From contig UQOY01000020.1 of the NCBI GenBank assembly GCA_900542825.1, positions 1 through 23,090 on the forward strand: a stretch of 23,090 bases of DNA. The letters run 5' to 3'. A program made the position numbers and the translations under genes. Under the pieces are notes generated by a model. It saw only the letters and a program-made list of their open reading frames with translations. It was not told the DNA's origin and did not search any database. Positions 5,728-13,881 of this stretch are shown one piece after another (positions within the stretch are counted from its first letter, which is position 1; each line of letters opens with the position of its first letter). This DNA is from an uncultured Collinsella sp. (GTDB lineage Bacteria > Actinomycetota > Coriobacteriia > Coriobacteriales > Coriobacteriaceae).

Positions 5728-6633
5728 CTAATCTGCGAGGGCATCGCAAACGCCATCGAGCAGGCGTACGGCGAGTGTTTGCGCATCGCTTGCGGTGAAG
5801 GTTCCGTTGTAGCGCGTCATGCCCGTGAGCTCAATGCGGATGCGCGCGGGCTTTTGCTGTGCGGCGACATTGGCAGTGCGGATGCGCTGTGCCAGGTTGT
5901 GACACTCGGCAAGGGCAATCGTGGCACGTGGCGCTGCATCTGCGGGCAGCTCATCGCTTGCAATCTCGAGCACCAGATCCACGTCGGTCGGGACATCGGA
6001 ATCGCAAAGCATCATGCCGCTGCTATCGGTCGTCGCCGTGGCGATGTTCCACATGCGCGATGCAACGCTACGCGCGATGGGGTCCTCACCGATGACGGCA
6101 ATCTGGAAGCGCTCGAGTACGTTGGCGGCGCGGGCAAAACCGATGCGCGATTCGGCCTCGGTAACCGAGGGCTTGCCCTCCCACACGTGATGCAGGCGGT
6201 TGATATAGGCGTAGGTATCCTGGAACGCCATGCCATCGGCAAACAGGCCGACATTTTCTTGGAACTGCTGCAGAGCGGCCTCGGTGTGCGGGCCAAAGTA
6301 GCCGTCGTCCTCACCGCAGGCAAAGCCCAAAACGTTGAGCGCGCGCTGCAGGGCCTGAACGTCGGCGCCATGGAAATTGGGCATGCGCAGATAAAGCGTG
6401 CGGTCGCCCAGTTTATACGAGGCGTCTACCAGGGCGCTCCAGCAGGGGATATCGACGGCACAACCAGCGGCAAGGCCGCTATCGAGCCTAAAGGTGCCAA
6501 CAGCCTGTCCGGTGGTGGTACCAAAGCGCTTGTCGGCAACCTCGGTGTCATCGATTGTATAGCCGAGCTGCAGAAGGCGGGACTGGACGTCCTCGACGGC
6601 TGCTCCCTGCATGCCCGTTGTAATAGGTTCCAT
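5728..6633 (-). CDS. CwlM-like peptidoglycan-binding protein with degenerate amidase domain
   Basis: A 301-residue protein without a signal peptide. Two peptidoglycan-binding type 1 domains occupy about 5-68 and 85-148. The segments SALVDASYKLGDRTLY and LNVLGFACGEDDGYFGPHTE strongly recall actinobacterial CwlM. The remaining 150 residues sit where CwlM carries an Amidase_3 domain, but the usual IDPGHGG metal-binding motif is absent; the equivalent place reads IAVIGEDPIARS (about 178-189). The protein is therefore predicted to be catalytically inactive. Mycobacterial CwlM is a cytoplasmic regulator of peptidoglycan precursor synthesis; a similar role here is inference. The start is supported by GAAAGGGG seven bases upstream. 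It is flanked by tRNA-Gln and the polyprenyl synthase gene, with its own probable promoter in the 138-bp gap. Confidence 0.75.
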   Translation of the reverse strand: MEPITTGMQGAAVEDVQSRLLQLGYTIDDTEVADKRFGTTTGQAVGTFRLDSGLAAGCAVDIPCWSALVDASYKLGDRTLYLRMPNFHGADVQALQRALNVLGFACGEDDGYFGPHTEAALQQFQENVGLFADGMAFQDTYAYINRLHHVWEGKPSVTEAESRIGFARAANVLERFQIAVIGEDPIARSVASRMWNIATATTDSSGMMLCDSDVPTDVDLVLEIASDELPADAAPRATIALAECHNLAQRIRTANVAAQQKPARIRIELTGMTRYNGTFTASDAQTLAVRLLDGVCDALAD

Positions 6634-6771
6634 GAACGAACCCCTTTCGGCGTACCATTCGTACTATTTGAGCGTGTGTCGGATAGACAACGCAAAGGGA
6701 TGCATAAACATGCACTCAACAGTGTAGCAAGTTGTACCCAAATACGCTGCTGACAGGTTTTATAACCCCCG
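6634..6771 (-). promoter_or_regulatory. Intergenic region with possible promoter for the CwlM-like gene
   Basis: On the minus strand TTGTCT followed after 17 bases by ATAGTA forms a weak promoter-like pair about 30-60 bases before the ATG. A second weak pair, TTGCTA and TTATGC with a 17-base spacer, lies further upstream. No terminator for the upstream gene is evident. Confidence 0.3.
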
Positions 6772-7797
6772 CTAGTTAAGGCGCTCCACAAAGAAATCTG
6801 CCATGGAGAGGAACAGCTCGCGCGCATGCGGGTCGAGCGAAACGTCCTCGATGGCGGCCTTGGCTTTGGCGGTCAGGTCCAGTGCGTAGGCGTGGGCGAA
6901 ATCGATCGAGCCGGTCTGCTGGAAGATCTCCACGGCACGTGCGAGTTGCGCGGGGTCCTCGGTGCCCGAGGAAAGGATTGCCTCGACCTCGTCGTGATAA
7001 CGCTCGTTTGACAGGGCGTGCACGGCGACGAGGGTGCGCTTGCCCTCTGTGATATCGGTACGGAAGTCCTTGTTGGCGGCCTCTTTGGTGCTGATCAAGT
7101 TGAGCAGATCATCTTGGATCTGGAAGGCAAGGCCCGTGTGCAGGCCAAAGGCGCGCAGTGCCTCAATCTGCTCCTCGCTGCCGCCGCCGATAATGGCTCC
7201 GGCGGCAAGTGGCGTGGCTCCGCTGTAGTACGCGGTCTTGTGCGTCGCCATGTCCAGATAATCGTCGACCGAGATGTCAAAGCGCTCGTCGCGGACCCAG
7301 CCCAAGTCGAGCGCCTGGCCCTCGATGGTGCGGACGATCATCTCGGTGAGCTCGTGGAGCACGCGGAGTTTCACATCTGCCTCGAGCGTGGGGTCGTCGA
7401 GAACCGTCTTGGTGACCATGGTGAGTGCCAGGTCGCCGCAGTTGATGGCAAGCCCCGTGCCCTCGGTAAGGTGCATACAGGGCTTGCCGCGACGCAGCTG
7501 CCCGTTGTCGGCGATGTCGTCATGGATAAGCGCACCCGACTGGAAATGTTCGATGGCCGCCGCGGCGCTGCGGGCGCTCTCAAAGCTGCCGCCCACTGCG
7601 GTGGCGGCGAGCATGCAGATGAGCGGGCGGTGGCGCTTGCCGGCATTGGCCGTAAATGCCGAGAGCGGGGCATACAGATAGCGTTCGATATCGGCGGAGG
7701 TCGCCTGTCCGTCAAAGAACGTGGCCAGATAGTCGTTGATCTGGTCAAAGTGCTGGGCTAAAAAGCTGGTAAACGGACTGGACACAGGCTCTCGCAT
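6772..7797 (-). CDS. Polyprenyl diphosphate synthase (trans-isoprenyl, IspA/IspB-type family)
   Basis: A 341-residue enzyme using the ATG at 7797. The frame stays open to 7959 but that extension overlaps the upstream gene and shows no family features. The first aspartate-rich motif is DDIAD at 93-97, followed by LRRGKP; the second is DDLLN at 229-233, where the last Asp of DDxxD is replaced by Asn. The conserved DITEGKRTL follows at 248-256. Enzymes of this family condense isopentenyl diphosphate with allylic diphosphates to give chains for quinones, undecaprenyl-like carriers or other isoprenoids; chain length cannot be told from sequence by eye. The ribosome binding site is weak (AGAAAG abuts the ATG); a GTG four codons later is an alternative start. 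Confidence 0.85.
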   Translation of the reverse strand: MREPVSSPFTSFLAQHFDQINDYLATFFDGQATSADIERYLYAPLSAFTANAGKRHRPLICMLAATAVGGSFESARSAAAAIEHFQSGALIHDDIADNGQLRRGKPCMHLTEGTGLAINCGDLALTMVTKTVLDDPTLEADVKLRVLHELTEMIVRTIEGQALDLGWVRDERFDISVDDYLDMATHKTAYYSGATPLAAGAIIGGGSEEQIEALRAFGLHTGLAFQIQDDLLNLISTKEAANKDFRTDITEGKRTLVAVHALSNERYHDEVEAILSSGTEDPAQLARAVEIFQQTGSIDFAHAYALDLTAKAKAAIEDVSLDPHARELFLSMADFFVERLN

Positions 7798-7819
7798 TCT
7801 TTCTGAAGGTCGCATTGAT

Positions 7820-7842
7820 GCAATATGCATACAACATATTGC
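7820..7842. promoter_or_regulatory. Inverted repeat upstream of the polyprenyl synthase gene
   Basis: GCAATATG (7820-7827) and CATATTGC (7835-7842) are perfect arms with a 7-base spacer, about 25 bases before the probable start codon. It could be an operator or a 5'-UTR hairpin in the 118-bp gap. Confidence 0.35.
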
Positions 7843-7915
7843 CACATTGGGGTGCTTGGCGCGGCGGGCGAAGGCAATTGGACCCGCAGGCGTAAAGCGC
7901 GGCGGAAGACGACGG

Positions 7916-10369
7916 CTAGATAAGCCCGAAGTGCTCGAGTGCCGTGACGACGCCATCATGATCGATAGAATCGGTCACATAGTCCGCCTTCTCCTTAAGG
8001 AAGTCCGGCGCGTTGCCCATGGCGATGCCAACATCGACCGTTTCCATAAGGGCGACGTCGTTGCTCGCATCGCCGATGCCGTACACGGTGCCGTGGCTTG
8101 GCCCCAGGGCGCCAAGCACGGCCTGGATGCCGGTTCGCTTGGTGCACTCGCGGGGGGAGATTTCGGTCACCTCGAGCTCGAGTTCGTTAAAGCAGAGCAG
8201 CGGCTCGATCTCTTTATCCTGGGCGATGCGGTTGGCGAGCTTCGTAGACATGAGGATCTTGTAGGCGCTGTAATGCTTGAGCTTTGTGACGGCATCGCCT
8301 ACGGTACGGGCGTATCCGTACGTCTCGGGGGCGTCTGCGCTCATGCGCACGACGCGATCAAGACCTTCAAAGCGAATCACCTCGTCCGATTGCTCAAGAT
8401 ACGGGGCGAGGCGTTGCAGCAAGCCGGGGCTCATGGCTGCATTTCGCACGATGCGCCCCTCGAGTTCGGCGTAACCGCCCGCGAGGCACACGACGCCTGT
8501 CCACGGCAGCTCGAGCAGCTTGGGATGGATGCAGCTGAGGGTGCGCCCCGTACAGATGAATGCCATGTTGTCGTTGGCGACAAACTCGCGGATGGCCTGC
8601 GAGACCGCTTCATTGGGATAGGGGGACAGATCGCGCTCGTCTTCGGGAAGCTCCTGGGCAAGTCTGGGATCTTGCCAGGCGAGTGTGCCGTCGATATCGA
8701 AGAAGCAGATGTCGCCGTGCTTATGGGCTGCACTGGCGGCAGGGGAGGCTGAGGCGATGGGCGCAAACCCCGGCTCGAGACCCATAATCTGATCAAAGTG
8801 CTCTTTGACGCGGGGAACCGAGATGCCGATGATCACCTGGGCAGTTTTGCCGGTGACGATGAGACCTTTGGCGCCCGCTGCGACAAAGGTCGCATTGTCC
8901 GCGACGATGGAGGGGTCCACGACTTCGACGCGCAGCCGCGTGGCGCAGTTGGTTGCGCCCACAATGTTGGAGACGCCGCCCAGAAGCGTCACAACCTGCT
9001 CGGCGAGCAGATGATCTTGTGAGGCCTGGTCGTCGGAAGCGCCGGTTTTGGATGTACGCTTTTCGTCAACGTTGTCTCCCGTCAAGCGCGAGAGCGCCGC
9101 GTTGCTGGCGATATGGTCCTCGCGTCCCGGGGTTTTAAGGTCAAAGGTTAGGATAAGACCTCGAAAGCTCAGAAAGAAGATGACGCTAAAGACGAGTCCG
9201 ATTCCGAGTGCCAAAAGGTAGGAGTCGGCATGCGTCCGCATGAGCGGGATAAAGTTGAAGGCAGCCATCTCCATAAAGCCGCCCGAGAAGATGCCGACGA
9301 CGCCAAAGAAGTTCATAGCCATAGCGAGGCAGGAAGATAGGACGGCATAGAGCAAAAAGAGTCCGGGATAGGTGAACATAAAGAGAAACTCGAGCGGCTC
9401 GGTGACGCCGCAGACCGCCGAGGCGACGATGGCGGGCAGGAGGATGGTCTTGAGGCCAGTGCGGCGTTCGGGCTTGGCCGTGGTGTAGAACGCCACGGCG
9501 ATGGCAGGAAGGCCAAAGAGCTTGACCCAGCCGGTGGCGGTGAAACCAGCCCACGGCGCAAGCTCATTGAGGGAGCGCGTGCTATGGGAGAGAATGGGGA
9601 GCAAATTGGTCCACGTGGCGTAGATGCCGTCGTTAATGACCAGGTTGTCGTAGTAGATCGGCATGTAGAGCAGGTGGTGCAGCCCCATGGGTTCGAGTGC
9701 TCGCTCCAAAAACACAAAGATACCCACGCCGAAGGGGCCGACGCCCACAAGTGCATGGCGCAGCGTTTCGGTCACTGCGTATACGAAGGGAACGATGACG
9801 GCCGAGATGGCGGCAAGGGCGAACACGGCAAAAAAGCTGATGAGGTAGACCAGCGAGGAGCCCGAGAAGGTGCCGAGCCAATCGGGAACCTTGGCATCGT
9901 AGAAGCGGTCATGGATGGCGACGACGGTTGCCGATACCGCCAGCGGGCCGATAATGCCGGTGTCGAGTGTCTTGATGCCGTCGATGACGGTGATGCCGCT
10001 AGCGGGGGTCAAAGTCGCCGGGTACTTAAGTCCAAGGTTGTCTCCGCTCAGCTTAATGATCTCGCTCAAAAAGAAGCAATAGGCAAAATAGGCCACGAGT
10101 GCCTCGAGGCAACAACGTGCCGGTTGCTTTTGGGCGAGGCCAATGGGCAGCGCTACGGCAAAAAGGAGCGGAAGTCGTTTAAAGACCGTCCACGAGCCGC
10201 GCTGAATGATAGCCCAGAAAACGTACCAAGGGGTTCCGTATACGGCGAGGTCGCCGACGATATCCGCAGACGTTGCGAGGGCGGAGACGCCGACCATAAG
10301 GCCCGATATGGAAAACAACATGGCGGGCGCGAACATTGCCCCGCCAAAGCGTTGGATTTTTTGCAGCAT
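7916..10369 (-). CDS. PTS alpha-glucoside-type EIICB fused to a Cof-type HAD phosphatase
   Basis: An 817-residue three-domain fusion. EIIC of the glucose superfamily occupies about 1-415 with multiple membrane spans; the opening QRFGGAMFAPAMLF, GVTEPLEF at 321-328 and DLKTPGRE at 410-417 match AglA/GlvC alpha-glucoside permeases. EIIB follows (about 452-530) with the phosphorylated Cys475 in GATNCATRLR. A linker leads to a HAD hydrolase of the Cof family (about 553-817): nucleophile Asp558 and Asp560 in FFDIDGT, CTGRT at 606-610, Lys744, and GDASND at 766-771, all intact. EIIA is absent and must come from elsewhere. The start is fixed by GGGAGG. The gene is divergent from a GntR regulator with operator-like sites between them. 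A sugar-phosphate phosphatase role for the fused domain is inference; AglA partners are normally GH4 phospho-glucosidases, and none is present here. Confidence 0.9.
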   Translation of the reverse strand: MLQKIQRFGGAMFAPAMLFSISGLMVGVSALATSADIVGDLAVYGTPWYVFWAIIQRGSWTVFKRLPLLFAVALPIGLAQKQPARCCLEALVAYFAYCFFLSEIIKLSGDNLGLKYPATLTPASGITVIDGIKTLDTGIIGPLAVSATVVAIHDRFYDAKVPDWLGTFSGSSLVYLISFFAVFALAAISAVIVPFVYAVTETLRHALVGVGPFGVGIFVFLERALEPMGLHHLLYMPIYYDNLVINDGIYATWTNLLPILSHSTRSLNELAPWAGFTATGWVKLFGLPAIAVAFYTTAKPERRTGLKTILLPAIVASAVCGVTEPLEFLFMFTYPGLFLLYAVLSSCLAMAMNFFGVVGIFSGGFMEMAAFNFIPLMRTHADSYLLALGIGLVFSVIFFLSFRGLILTFDLKTPGREDHIASNAALSRLTGDNVDEKRTSKTGASDDQASQDHLLAEQVVTLLGGVSNIVGATNCATRLRVEVVDPSIVADNATFVAAGAKGLIVTGKTAQVIIGISVPRVKEHFDQIMGLEPGFAPIASASPAASAAHKHGDICFFDIDGTLAWQDPRLAQELPEDERDLSPYPNEAVSQAIREFVANDNMAFICTGRTLSCIHPKLLELPWTGVVCLAGGYAELEGRIVRNAAMSPGLLQRLAPYLEQSDEVIRFEGLDRVVRMSADAPETYGYARTVGDAVTKLKHYSAYKILMSTKLANRIAQDKEIEPLLCFNELELEVTEISPRECTKRTGIQAVLGALGPSHGTVYGIGDASNDVALMETVDVGIAMGNAPDFLKEKADYVTDSIDHDGVVTALEHFGLI

Positions 10370-10410
10370 GTTCTGCCTCCCGAATATCGAGGCGCGTTGC
10401 GCGTGGTGAA

Positions 10411-10435
10411 ACGTTTAAACAATGGATTCATTGTA
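10411..10435 (-). promoter_or_regulatory. Promoter -10 and GntR operator of the PTS-HAD gene
   Basis: On the minus strand TACAAT (10435-10430) is a good -10 element. Ten bases downstream, at the expected start of transcription, lies ATTGTTTAAACGT (10423-10411) with the GTTTAAAC palindrome at 10413-10420. The same motif precedes three other units in the window. This placement fits repression. Confidence 0.5.
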
Positions 10436-10532
10436 GAGGACCAGACGATTGTCGTACCGGCAGTTTTGAGCGAAACCGGTTTGGGCACGACAGAAACCGT
10501 CAACGGTTAAATCCTGTCGCTTTGCCGATAAT

Positions 10533-10563
10533 CGGTTTAAACAACTTTAAGAAATGCTATCGT
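10533..10563 (+). promoter_or_regulatory. GntR operator and -10 region of the regulator gene
   Basis: CGGTTTAAACAA at 10533-10544 contains the GTTTAAAC palindrome, and the -10-like TATCGT preceded by TGC is at 10558-10563. The operator would lie within the promoter, suggesting autoregulation. A further palindrome, AAACCGGTTT, is at 10473-10482 between the two divergent promoters. Confidence 0.45.
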
Positions 10564-10596
10564 GCCTAGCCATACATATTCATTAGAGGTGAAGTC

Positions 10597-11316
10597 ATGC
10601 CAAAAGCGATTTACGAAGGAATCTACCGCGAGATCCGTTCGCGCATCATTAACGGGACCTATGCGTTTCAGGAGATGCTGCCAACCGAAGCCGAGCTGAC
10701 CGCGGAGTTTGGCTGCACGCGCAATACCGTTCGACGCGCCTTGAGCATGCTGGCCGACCAAATGTTTGTGCAGCCTATACACGGCAAGGGCGTGCGCGTT
10801 ATTTGGCTCAAGGGCGAAACCGACATGCTGGGCGCACTCGAGGAAGTCGAGTCGTTTGGCGAATTTGCAAAGCGCAACAATGCCGTTGCATCGACGGACG
10901 TTAAGTCCTTTGAACATTTGATTTGCACCGAGCAGCTCTCTCGTCGCCTGGGCTTTAAGGTGGGCGAGGAGCTGATTCGCGTAGTGCGTGTCAGAAGCCT
11001 CAATGGCAGCGCGCGCCAAGTGGACCATGGCTACTTTTTGGAGTCGATCGCCAAGGGCCTGACCCCCGAGATTGCGGCAAGCTCTATCTACGACTATCTG
11101 GAGCACAAGCGTGGCGTCAAAGTGATGGCGAGCCGCCGTACGGTGAGCGTCGAGCTCGCCAACGATGAGGACTGCAGCTACTTGGACCTTGGCAAGTACA
11201 ACTGCGTCGCCGTTATGGAGAGCCAGTCGTACACCTCGGACGGCATCTTATTTGAGGTGACGCACGCTCGCACACACCCCGAGATCTTCCATTACCGCGT
11301 CAATTCCAAGCGATAG
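10597..11316 (+). CDS. GntR-family (HutC/TreR-like) transcriptional regulator with UTRA domain
   Basis: A 239-residue DNA-binding protein. The N-terminal winged helix-turn-helix (about 1-70) shows the GntR pattern with LPTEAELTAEFGCTRNTVRRAL at about 27-48. The C-terminal UTRA-type ligand-binding domain (about 85-232) has the expected ERV/RxR strand (IRVVRVRSL) and the final phenylalanine-histidine-rich strands. HutC/TreR-type members usually repress sugar or amino-acid uptake genes and release DNA on binding a small effector, often a sugar phosphate. The start is supported by AGAGGTG seven bases upstream. It lies between the divergent PTS-HAD gene and the ABC operon, and TTGTTTAAACAA-like sites occur before both and before its own start, so it is probably their local regulator. 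Confidence 0.9.
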   Translation: MPKAIYEGIYREIRSRIINGTYAFQEMLPTEAELTAEFGCTRNTVRRALSMLADQMFVQPIHGKGVRVIWLKGETDMLGALEEVESFGEFAKRNNAVASTDVKSFEHLICTEQLSRRLGFKVGEELIRVVRVRSLNGSARQVDHGYFLESIAKGLTPEIAASSIYDYLEHKRGVKVMASRRTVSVELANDEDCSYLDLGKYNCVAVMESQSYTSDGILFEVTHARTHPEIFHYRVNSKR

Positions 11317-11357
11317 CCGGCTAGCTCGCAGCCTGACGAGACTCATGCCCTCAAAGC

Positions 11358-11406
11358 GAAAACGCCCGGTCAAACCGACGATGCATCGGCTTGACCGGGC
11401 GTTTTC
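11358..11406. terminator. Bidirectional intrinsic terminator
   Basis: Sixteen-base perfect arms GAAAACGCCCGGTCAA (11358-11373) and TTGACCGGGCGTTTTC (11391-11406), with further pairing (CCGA/TCGG) inside the loop. The A and T runs at either end let it work on both strands; its main role should be to end the GntR transcript. Confidence 0.85.
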
Positions 11407-11427
11407 TCTGCATTGGATAACAAATAA

Positions 11428-11542
11428 TTGTTTATACAAAACTTGTCAAGTATCAAGTCGAAATTACCGTTCACCGAAGGTTTTCTACCGCTCTAGTAAT
11501 ACTTGTTCAAACAACTAACCAATAAGCGTATTGTTCAAATTA
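11428..11542 (+). promoter_or_regulatory. Promoter and multiple GntR operator-like sites of the ABC operon
   Basis: TTGTTTATACAA (11428-11439) and TTGTTCAAACAA (11503-11514) are palindromes matching the motif before the PTS and malQ genes; TTGTTCAAATTA (11531-11542) is a third, degenerate site. A weak promoter, TTCACC (11470-11475) and TAGTAA (11494-11499) with an 18-base spacer, lies between the first two. The cluster is consistent with repressor binding across the promoter. Confidence 0.5.
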
Positions 11543-11622
11543 GCAAAAGGGGCAAAGTCCCCAAGCCAATCTCCGAAGGCGGCGGCAAAGGGTGCCGCCA
11601 CGGTGTGAAAGGGTGGATTGTA

Positions 11623-12939
11623 ATGAAGAACGAAATGAGCAGAAGGCAGTTCCTGGGCTTTGCTGGTTCCGCGGCTGCGGTTCTTGGTCTGGGCCTCGTG
11701 GGCTGCGGTGGTTCTGCCGGCTCCGGCTCCTCTGCTTCTGGTGACGCTGCCGAGGTCTACTTCCTCCAATTCAAGCCCGAGGTCGACAAGGAGTGGAAGG
11801 AGATCGCCAAGGCGTACAAGGAGGAGAAGGGCGTCGAGGTCAAGATCGTGACCGCCGCTTCCAACACCTACGAGGAGAAGCTCAAGTCCGAGATGTCCAA
11901 GAGCTCCGCTCCGACGCTGTTCCAGGTCAACGGCCCCACCGGCCTTAAGAATTGGAAGGACTACTGCGCCGATCTTTCCGATACCAAGCTTCGCGGTGAG
12001 CTCATCGATGACTCCCTGGCGCTGCAGTCCGACGGCAAGGATCTGGGCATTGACTGGGTCCAGGAGAGCTACGGCATCATCTACAACAAGCAGCTGCTCG
12101 AGAAGGCCGGCTACAAGGCCGAGGACATCAACTCCTTCGACAAGCTGAAGGCTTGCGCTGACGACATCCAGGCCCGCAAGGACGAGCTCGGCGTTGACGG
12201 TGCCTTCACTTCCGCCGGTATGGATGACTCTTCCAGCTGGCGCTACACCACCCACCTCGCCAACCTCCCGCTCTACTACGAGTTCGAGAAGGAGCACAAC
12301 CAGGAGGACGACGAGATCAAGGGCGAGTATCTCGACAACTTTAAGCAGATCTTCGACCTGTATATCACTGACTCCACCTGCGATCCTTCGCAGCTTGCTT
12401 CCAAGACCGGTGACGACGCCACCAACGAGTTCGCAACCGGTAAGGCCGTTTTCTACCAGAACGGCTCTTGGGCCTACTCCGACCTCATCAAGGCTGGTAT
12501 GACCGACGACCAGCTCGGCATGATGCCCATCTACATCGGTGTCGACGGCGAGGAGAACCAGGGCCTGTGCTCCGGCGGCGAGAACTACTGGTGCGTGAGC
12601 TCCCAGGCTTCCGAGGATGCCCAGAAGGCCACCGAGGACTTCATGTATTGGTGCGTCACTTCTGACACCGCCACCAGCATCATCGCTGACAAGATGGGTC
12701 TGACCGCCCCGTTCAAGAGCGCCAAGGAAACCACCAACGTCTTCTCGCAGCAGGCCGTTGCCATGGCCAAGGACGGCAAGAAGACCGTCGCTTGGGACTT
12801 CGTTTACATCCCCTCCGAGGAGTGGAAGAAGAACCTCAAGCAGGCTCTGATTGCCTACGCTGCCGATAACAGCAAGTGGGACGGCGTCAAGAACGCTTTC
12901 GTGGATGGCTGGAAGACCGAGAAGGCTGCTTCCGAGTAA
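11623..12939 (+). CDS. CUT1-type sugar ABC transporter substrate-binding lipoprotein (Tat signal)
   Basis: A 438-residue MalE/MsmE-like extracellular binding protein. The start at 11623 is chosen because GAAAGGGTGG precedes it and the signal peptide begins there; the frame is open to 11503 but those codons look untranslated. The signal carries the twin-arginine motif SRRQFLG (6-12) and a lipobox ending at Cys28 (LVGC), so it is probably exported folded by Tat and then lipid-anchored. A Ser/Gly-rich linker (29-40) leads to the periplasmic-binding fold. It heads an operon with two permeases and an ATPase. A hairpin after its stop may lower expression of downstream genes relative to the binding protein. 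The substrate is probably alpha-glucosides or maltodextrins, judged from malQ, glgP and the shared operator; this is inference. Confidence 0.9.
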   Translation: MKNEMSRRQFLGFAGSAAAVLGLGLVGCGGSAGSGSSASGDAAEVYFLQFKPEVDKEWKEIAKAYKEEKGVEVKIVTAASNTYEEKLKSEMSKSSAPTLFQVNGPTGLKNWKDYCADLSDTKLRGELIDDSLALQSDGKDLGIDWVQESYGIIYNKQLLEKAGYKAEDINSFDKLKACADDIQARKDELGVDGAFTSAGMDDSSSWRYTTHLANLPLYYEFEKEHNQEDDEIKGEYLDNFKQIFDLYITDSTCDPSQLASKTGDDATNEFATGKAVFYQNGSWAYSDLIKAGMTDDQLGMMPIYIGVDGEENQGLCSGGENYWCVSSQASEDAQKATEDFMYWCVTSDTATSIIADKMGLTAPFKSAKETTNVFSQQAVAMAKDGKKTVAWDFVYIPSEEWKKNLKQALIAYAADNSKWDGVKNAFVDGWKTEKAASE

Positions 12940-12970
12940 GCAGTTGCTGCCCAAGCTATCTGATTAGCGA

Positions 12971-13006
12971 CAGGGGGCGGGCAGACGTTGGTTTGCCCGC
13001 CCTCTG
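12971..13006 (+). promoter_or_regulatory. Intra-operon hairpin after the binding-protein gene
   Basis: Thirteen-base arms (12971-12983 and 12994-13006) pair with one mismatch around a ten-base loop. No T-tract follows, so it is more likely an mRNA-stabilising or partial termination hairpin. Such structures commonly raise binding-protein levels over permeases in sugar ABC operons. Confidence 0.65.
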
Positions 13007-13026
13007 CATATTGAAAGGACCCTTTT

Positions 13027-13881
13027 ATGGGCAAAGCACTCAAGCGCTGGTGGCCGCTCTTTATGCTGCCCACGTGCCTGGCGTTTATGATCGGGTTCGT
13101 GATTCCCTTTATCCAGGGTTTCTATCTCTCGTTCTGCCAGTTTATTACCATCAACAACGCACACTTCGTAGGTATCGAGAACTACGTGCGCGCACTGTCC
13201 GATCCGCAGTTTGCTACGTCGTTCTTCTTTACGGTGGCGTTTGCCTTCCTGTCGACGGTGCTCATCAACGTGATCGCCCTCGCCATCGCGCAGGCGCTCA
13301 CCCGCAAAGCGCTCAAGGGCACCAACATCTTCCGTACGATCTTCTTTATGCCTAACCTGATCGGCGGCATCGTGCTGGGCTACATTTGGCAGATTCTGAT
13401 CAACTGCCTGCTCTCCAATGTGGGCGCCCAGCTCATCGCCCTTAACTCTGCTGCTGGCTTCTGGGGCCTTATCATCCTGACCCTGTGGCAGCAGGTCGGC
13501 TACATGATGATCATCTACATCGCTGGTCTGCAGTCCATTCCGTCCGACTACATCGAGGCCGCCAAGGTCGACGGTGCCACGGCATGGCAGACGTTTTGGA
13601 AGGTTAAGATCCCTAACCTGATGCCGACGATCACCATCTGCCTGTTCCTGTCCATCACCAACGGCTTTAAGCTGTTCGACCAGAACCTCGCCCTTACCGG
13701 TGGTGCCCCCGCGCACTCCACCGAGATGCTCGCCCTGAACATCTACAACACGTTCTATTCGCGTGCCGGTATCGCATGGCAGGGCATCGGTCAGGCCAAG
13801 GCGGTTATCTTCTGCATCCTGGTCGTAGCCATCTCCATGATCCAGCTTAAGGCCACGAGGTCCAAGGAGGTGCAGCAGTAA
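13027..13881 (+). CDS. Sugar ABC transporter permease, MalF/UgpA type
   Basis: A 284-residue inner-membrane permease with about six transmembrane segments, starting with the typical short cytoplasmic leader and first span. The EAA loop that contacts the ATPase reads EAAKVDGATAWQTFWKVKIP (about 177-196), close to the CUT1 consensus. The start has AAAGGA eight bases upstream. The stop codon overlaps the next start (TAATG), indicating translational coupling with the second permease. It would form the heterodimeric channel with the following gene product. Confidence 0.93.
   Translation: MGKALKRWWPLFMLPTCLAFMIGFVIPFIQGFYLSFCQFITINNAHFVGIENYVRALSDPQFATSFFFTVAFAFLSTVLINVIALAIAQALTRKALKGTNIFRTIFFMPNLIGGIVLGYIWQILINCLLSNVGAQLIALNSAAGFWGLIILTLWQQVGYMMIIYIAGLQSIPSDYIEAAKVDGATAWQTFWKVKIPNLMPTITICLFLSITNGFKLFDQNLALTGGAPAHSTEMLALNIYNTFYSRAGIAWQGIGQAKAVIFCILVVAISMIQLKATRSKEVQQ

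Noticed and set aside
5392..6753. 453-codon + strand frame across the tRNA and the CwlM-like gene
   Set aside because: It crosses the tRNA-Gln gene and is antisense to a gene with clear domains and a good ribosome binding site.
7798..7959. 54-codon N-terminal extension of the polyprenyl synthase
   Set aside because: Overlaps the end of the PTS-HAD gene and has no similarity to the family; the ATG at 7797 is a better fit.
11515..12954. 479-codon minus-strand frame opposite the binding-protein gene
   Set aside because: Mirror of the strongly biased codons in the sugar-binding protein; no recognisable domain.
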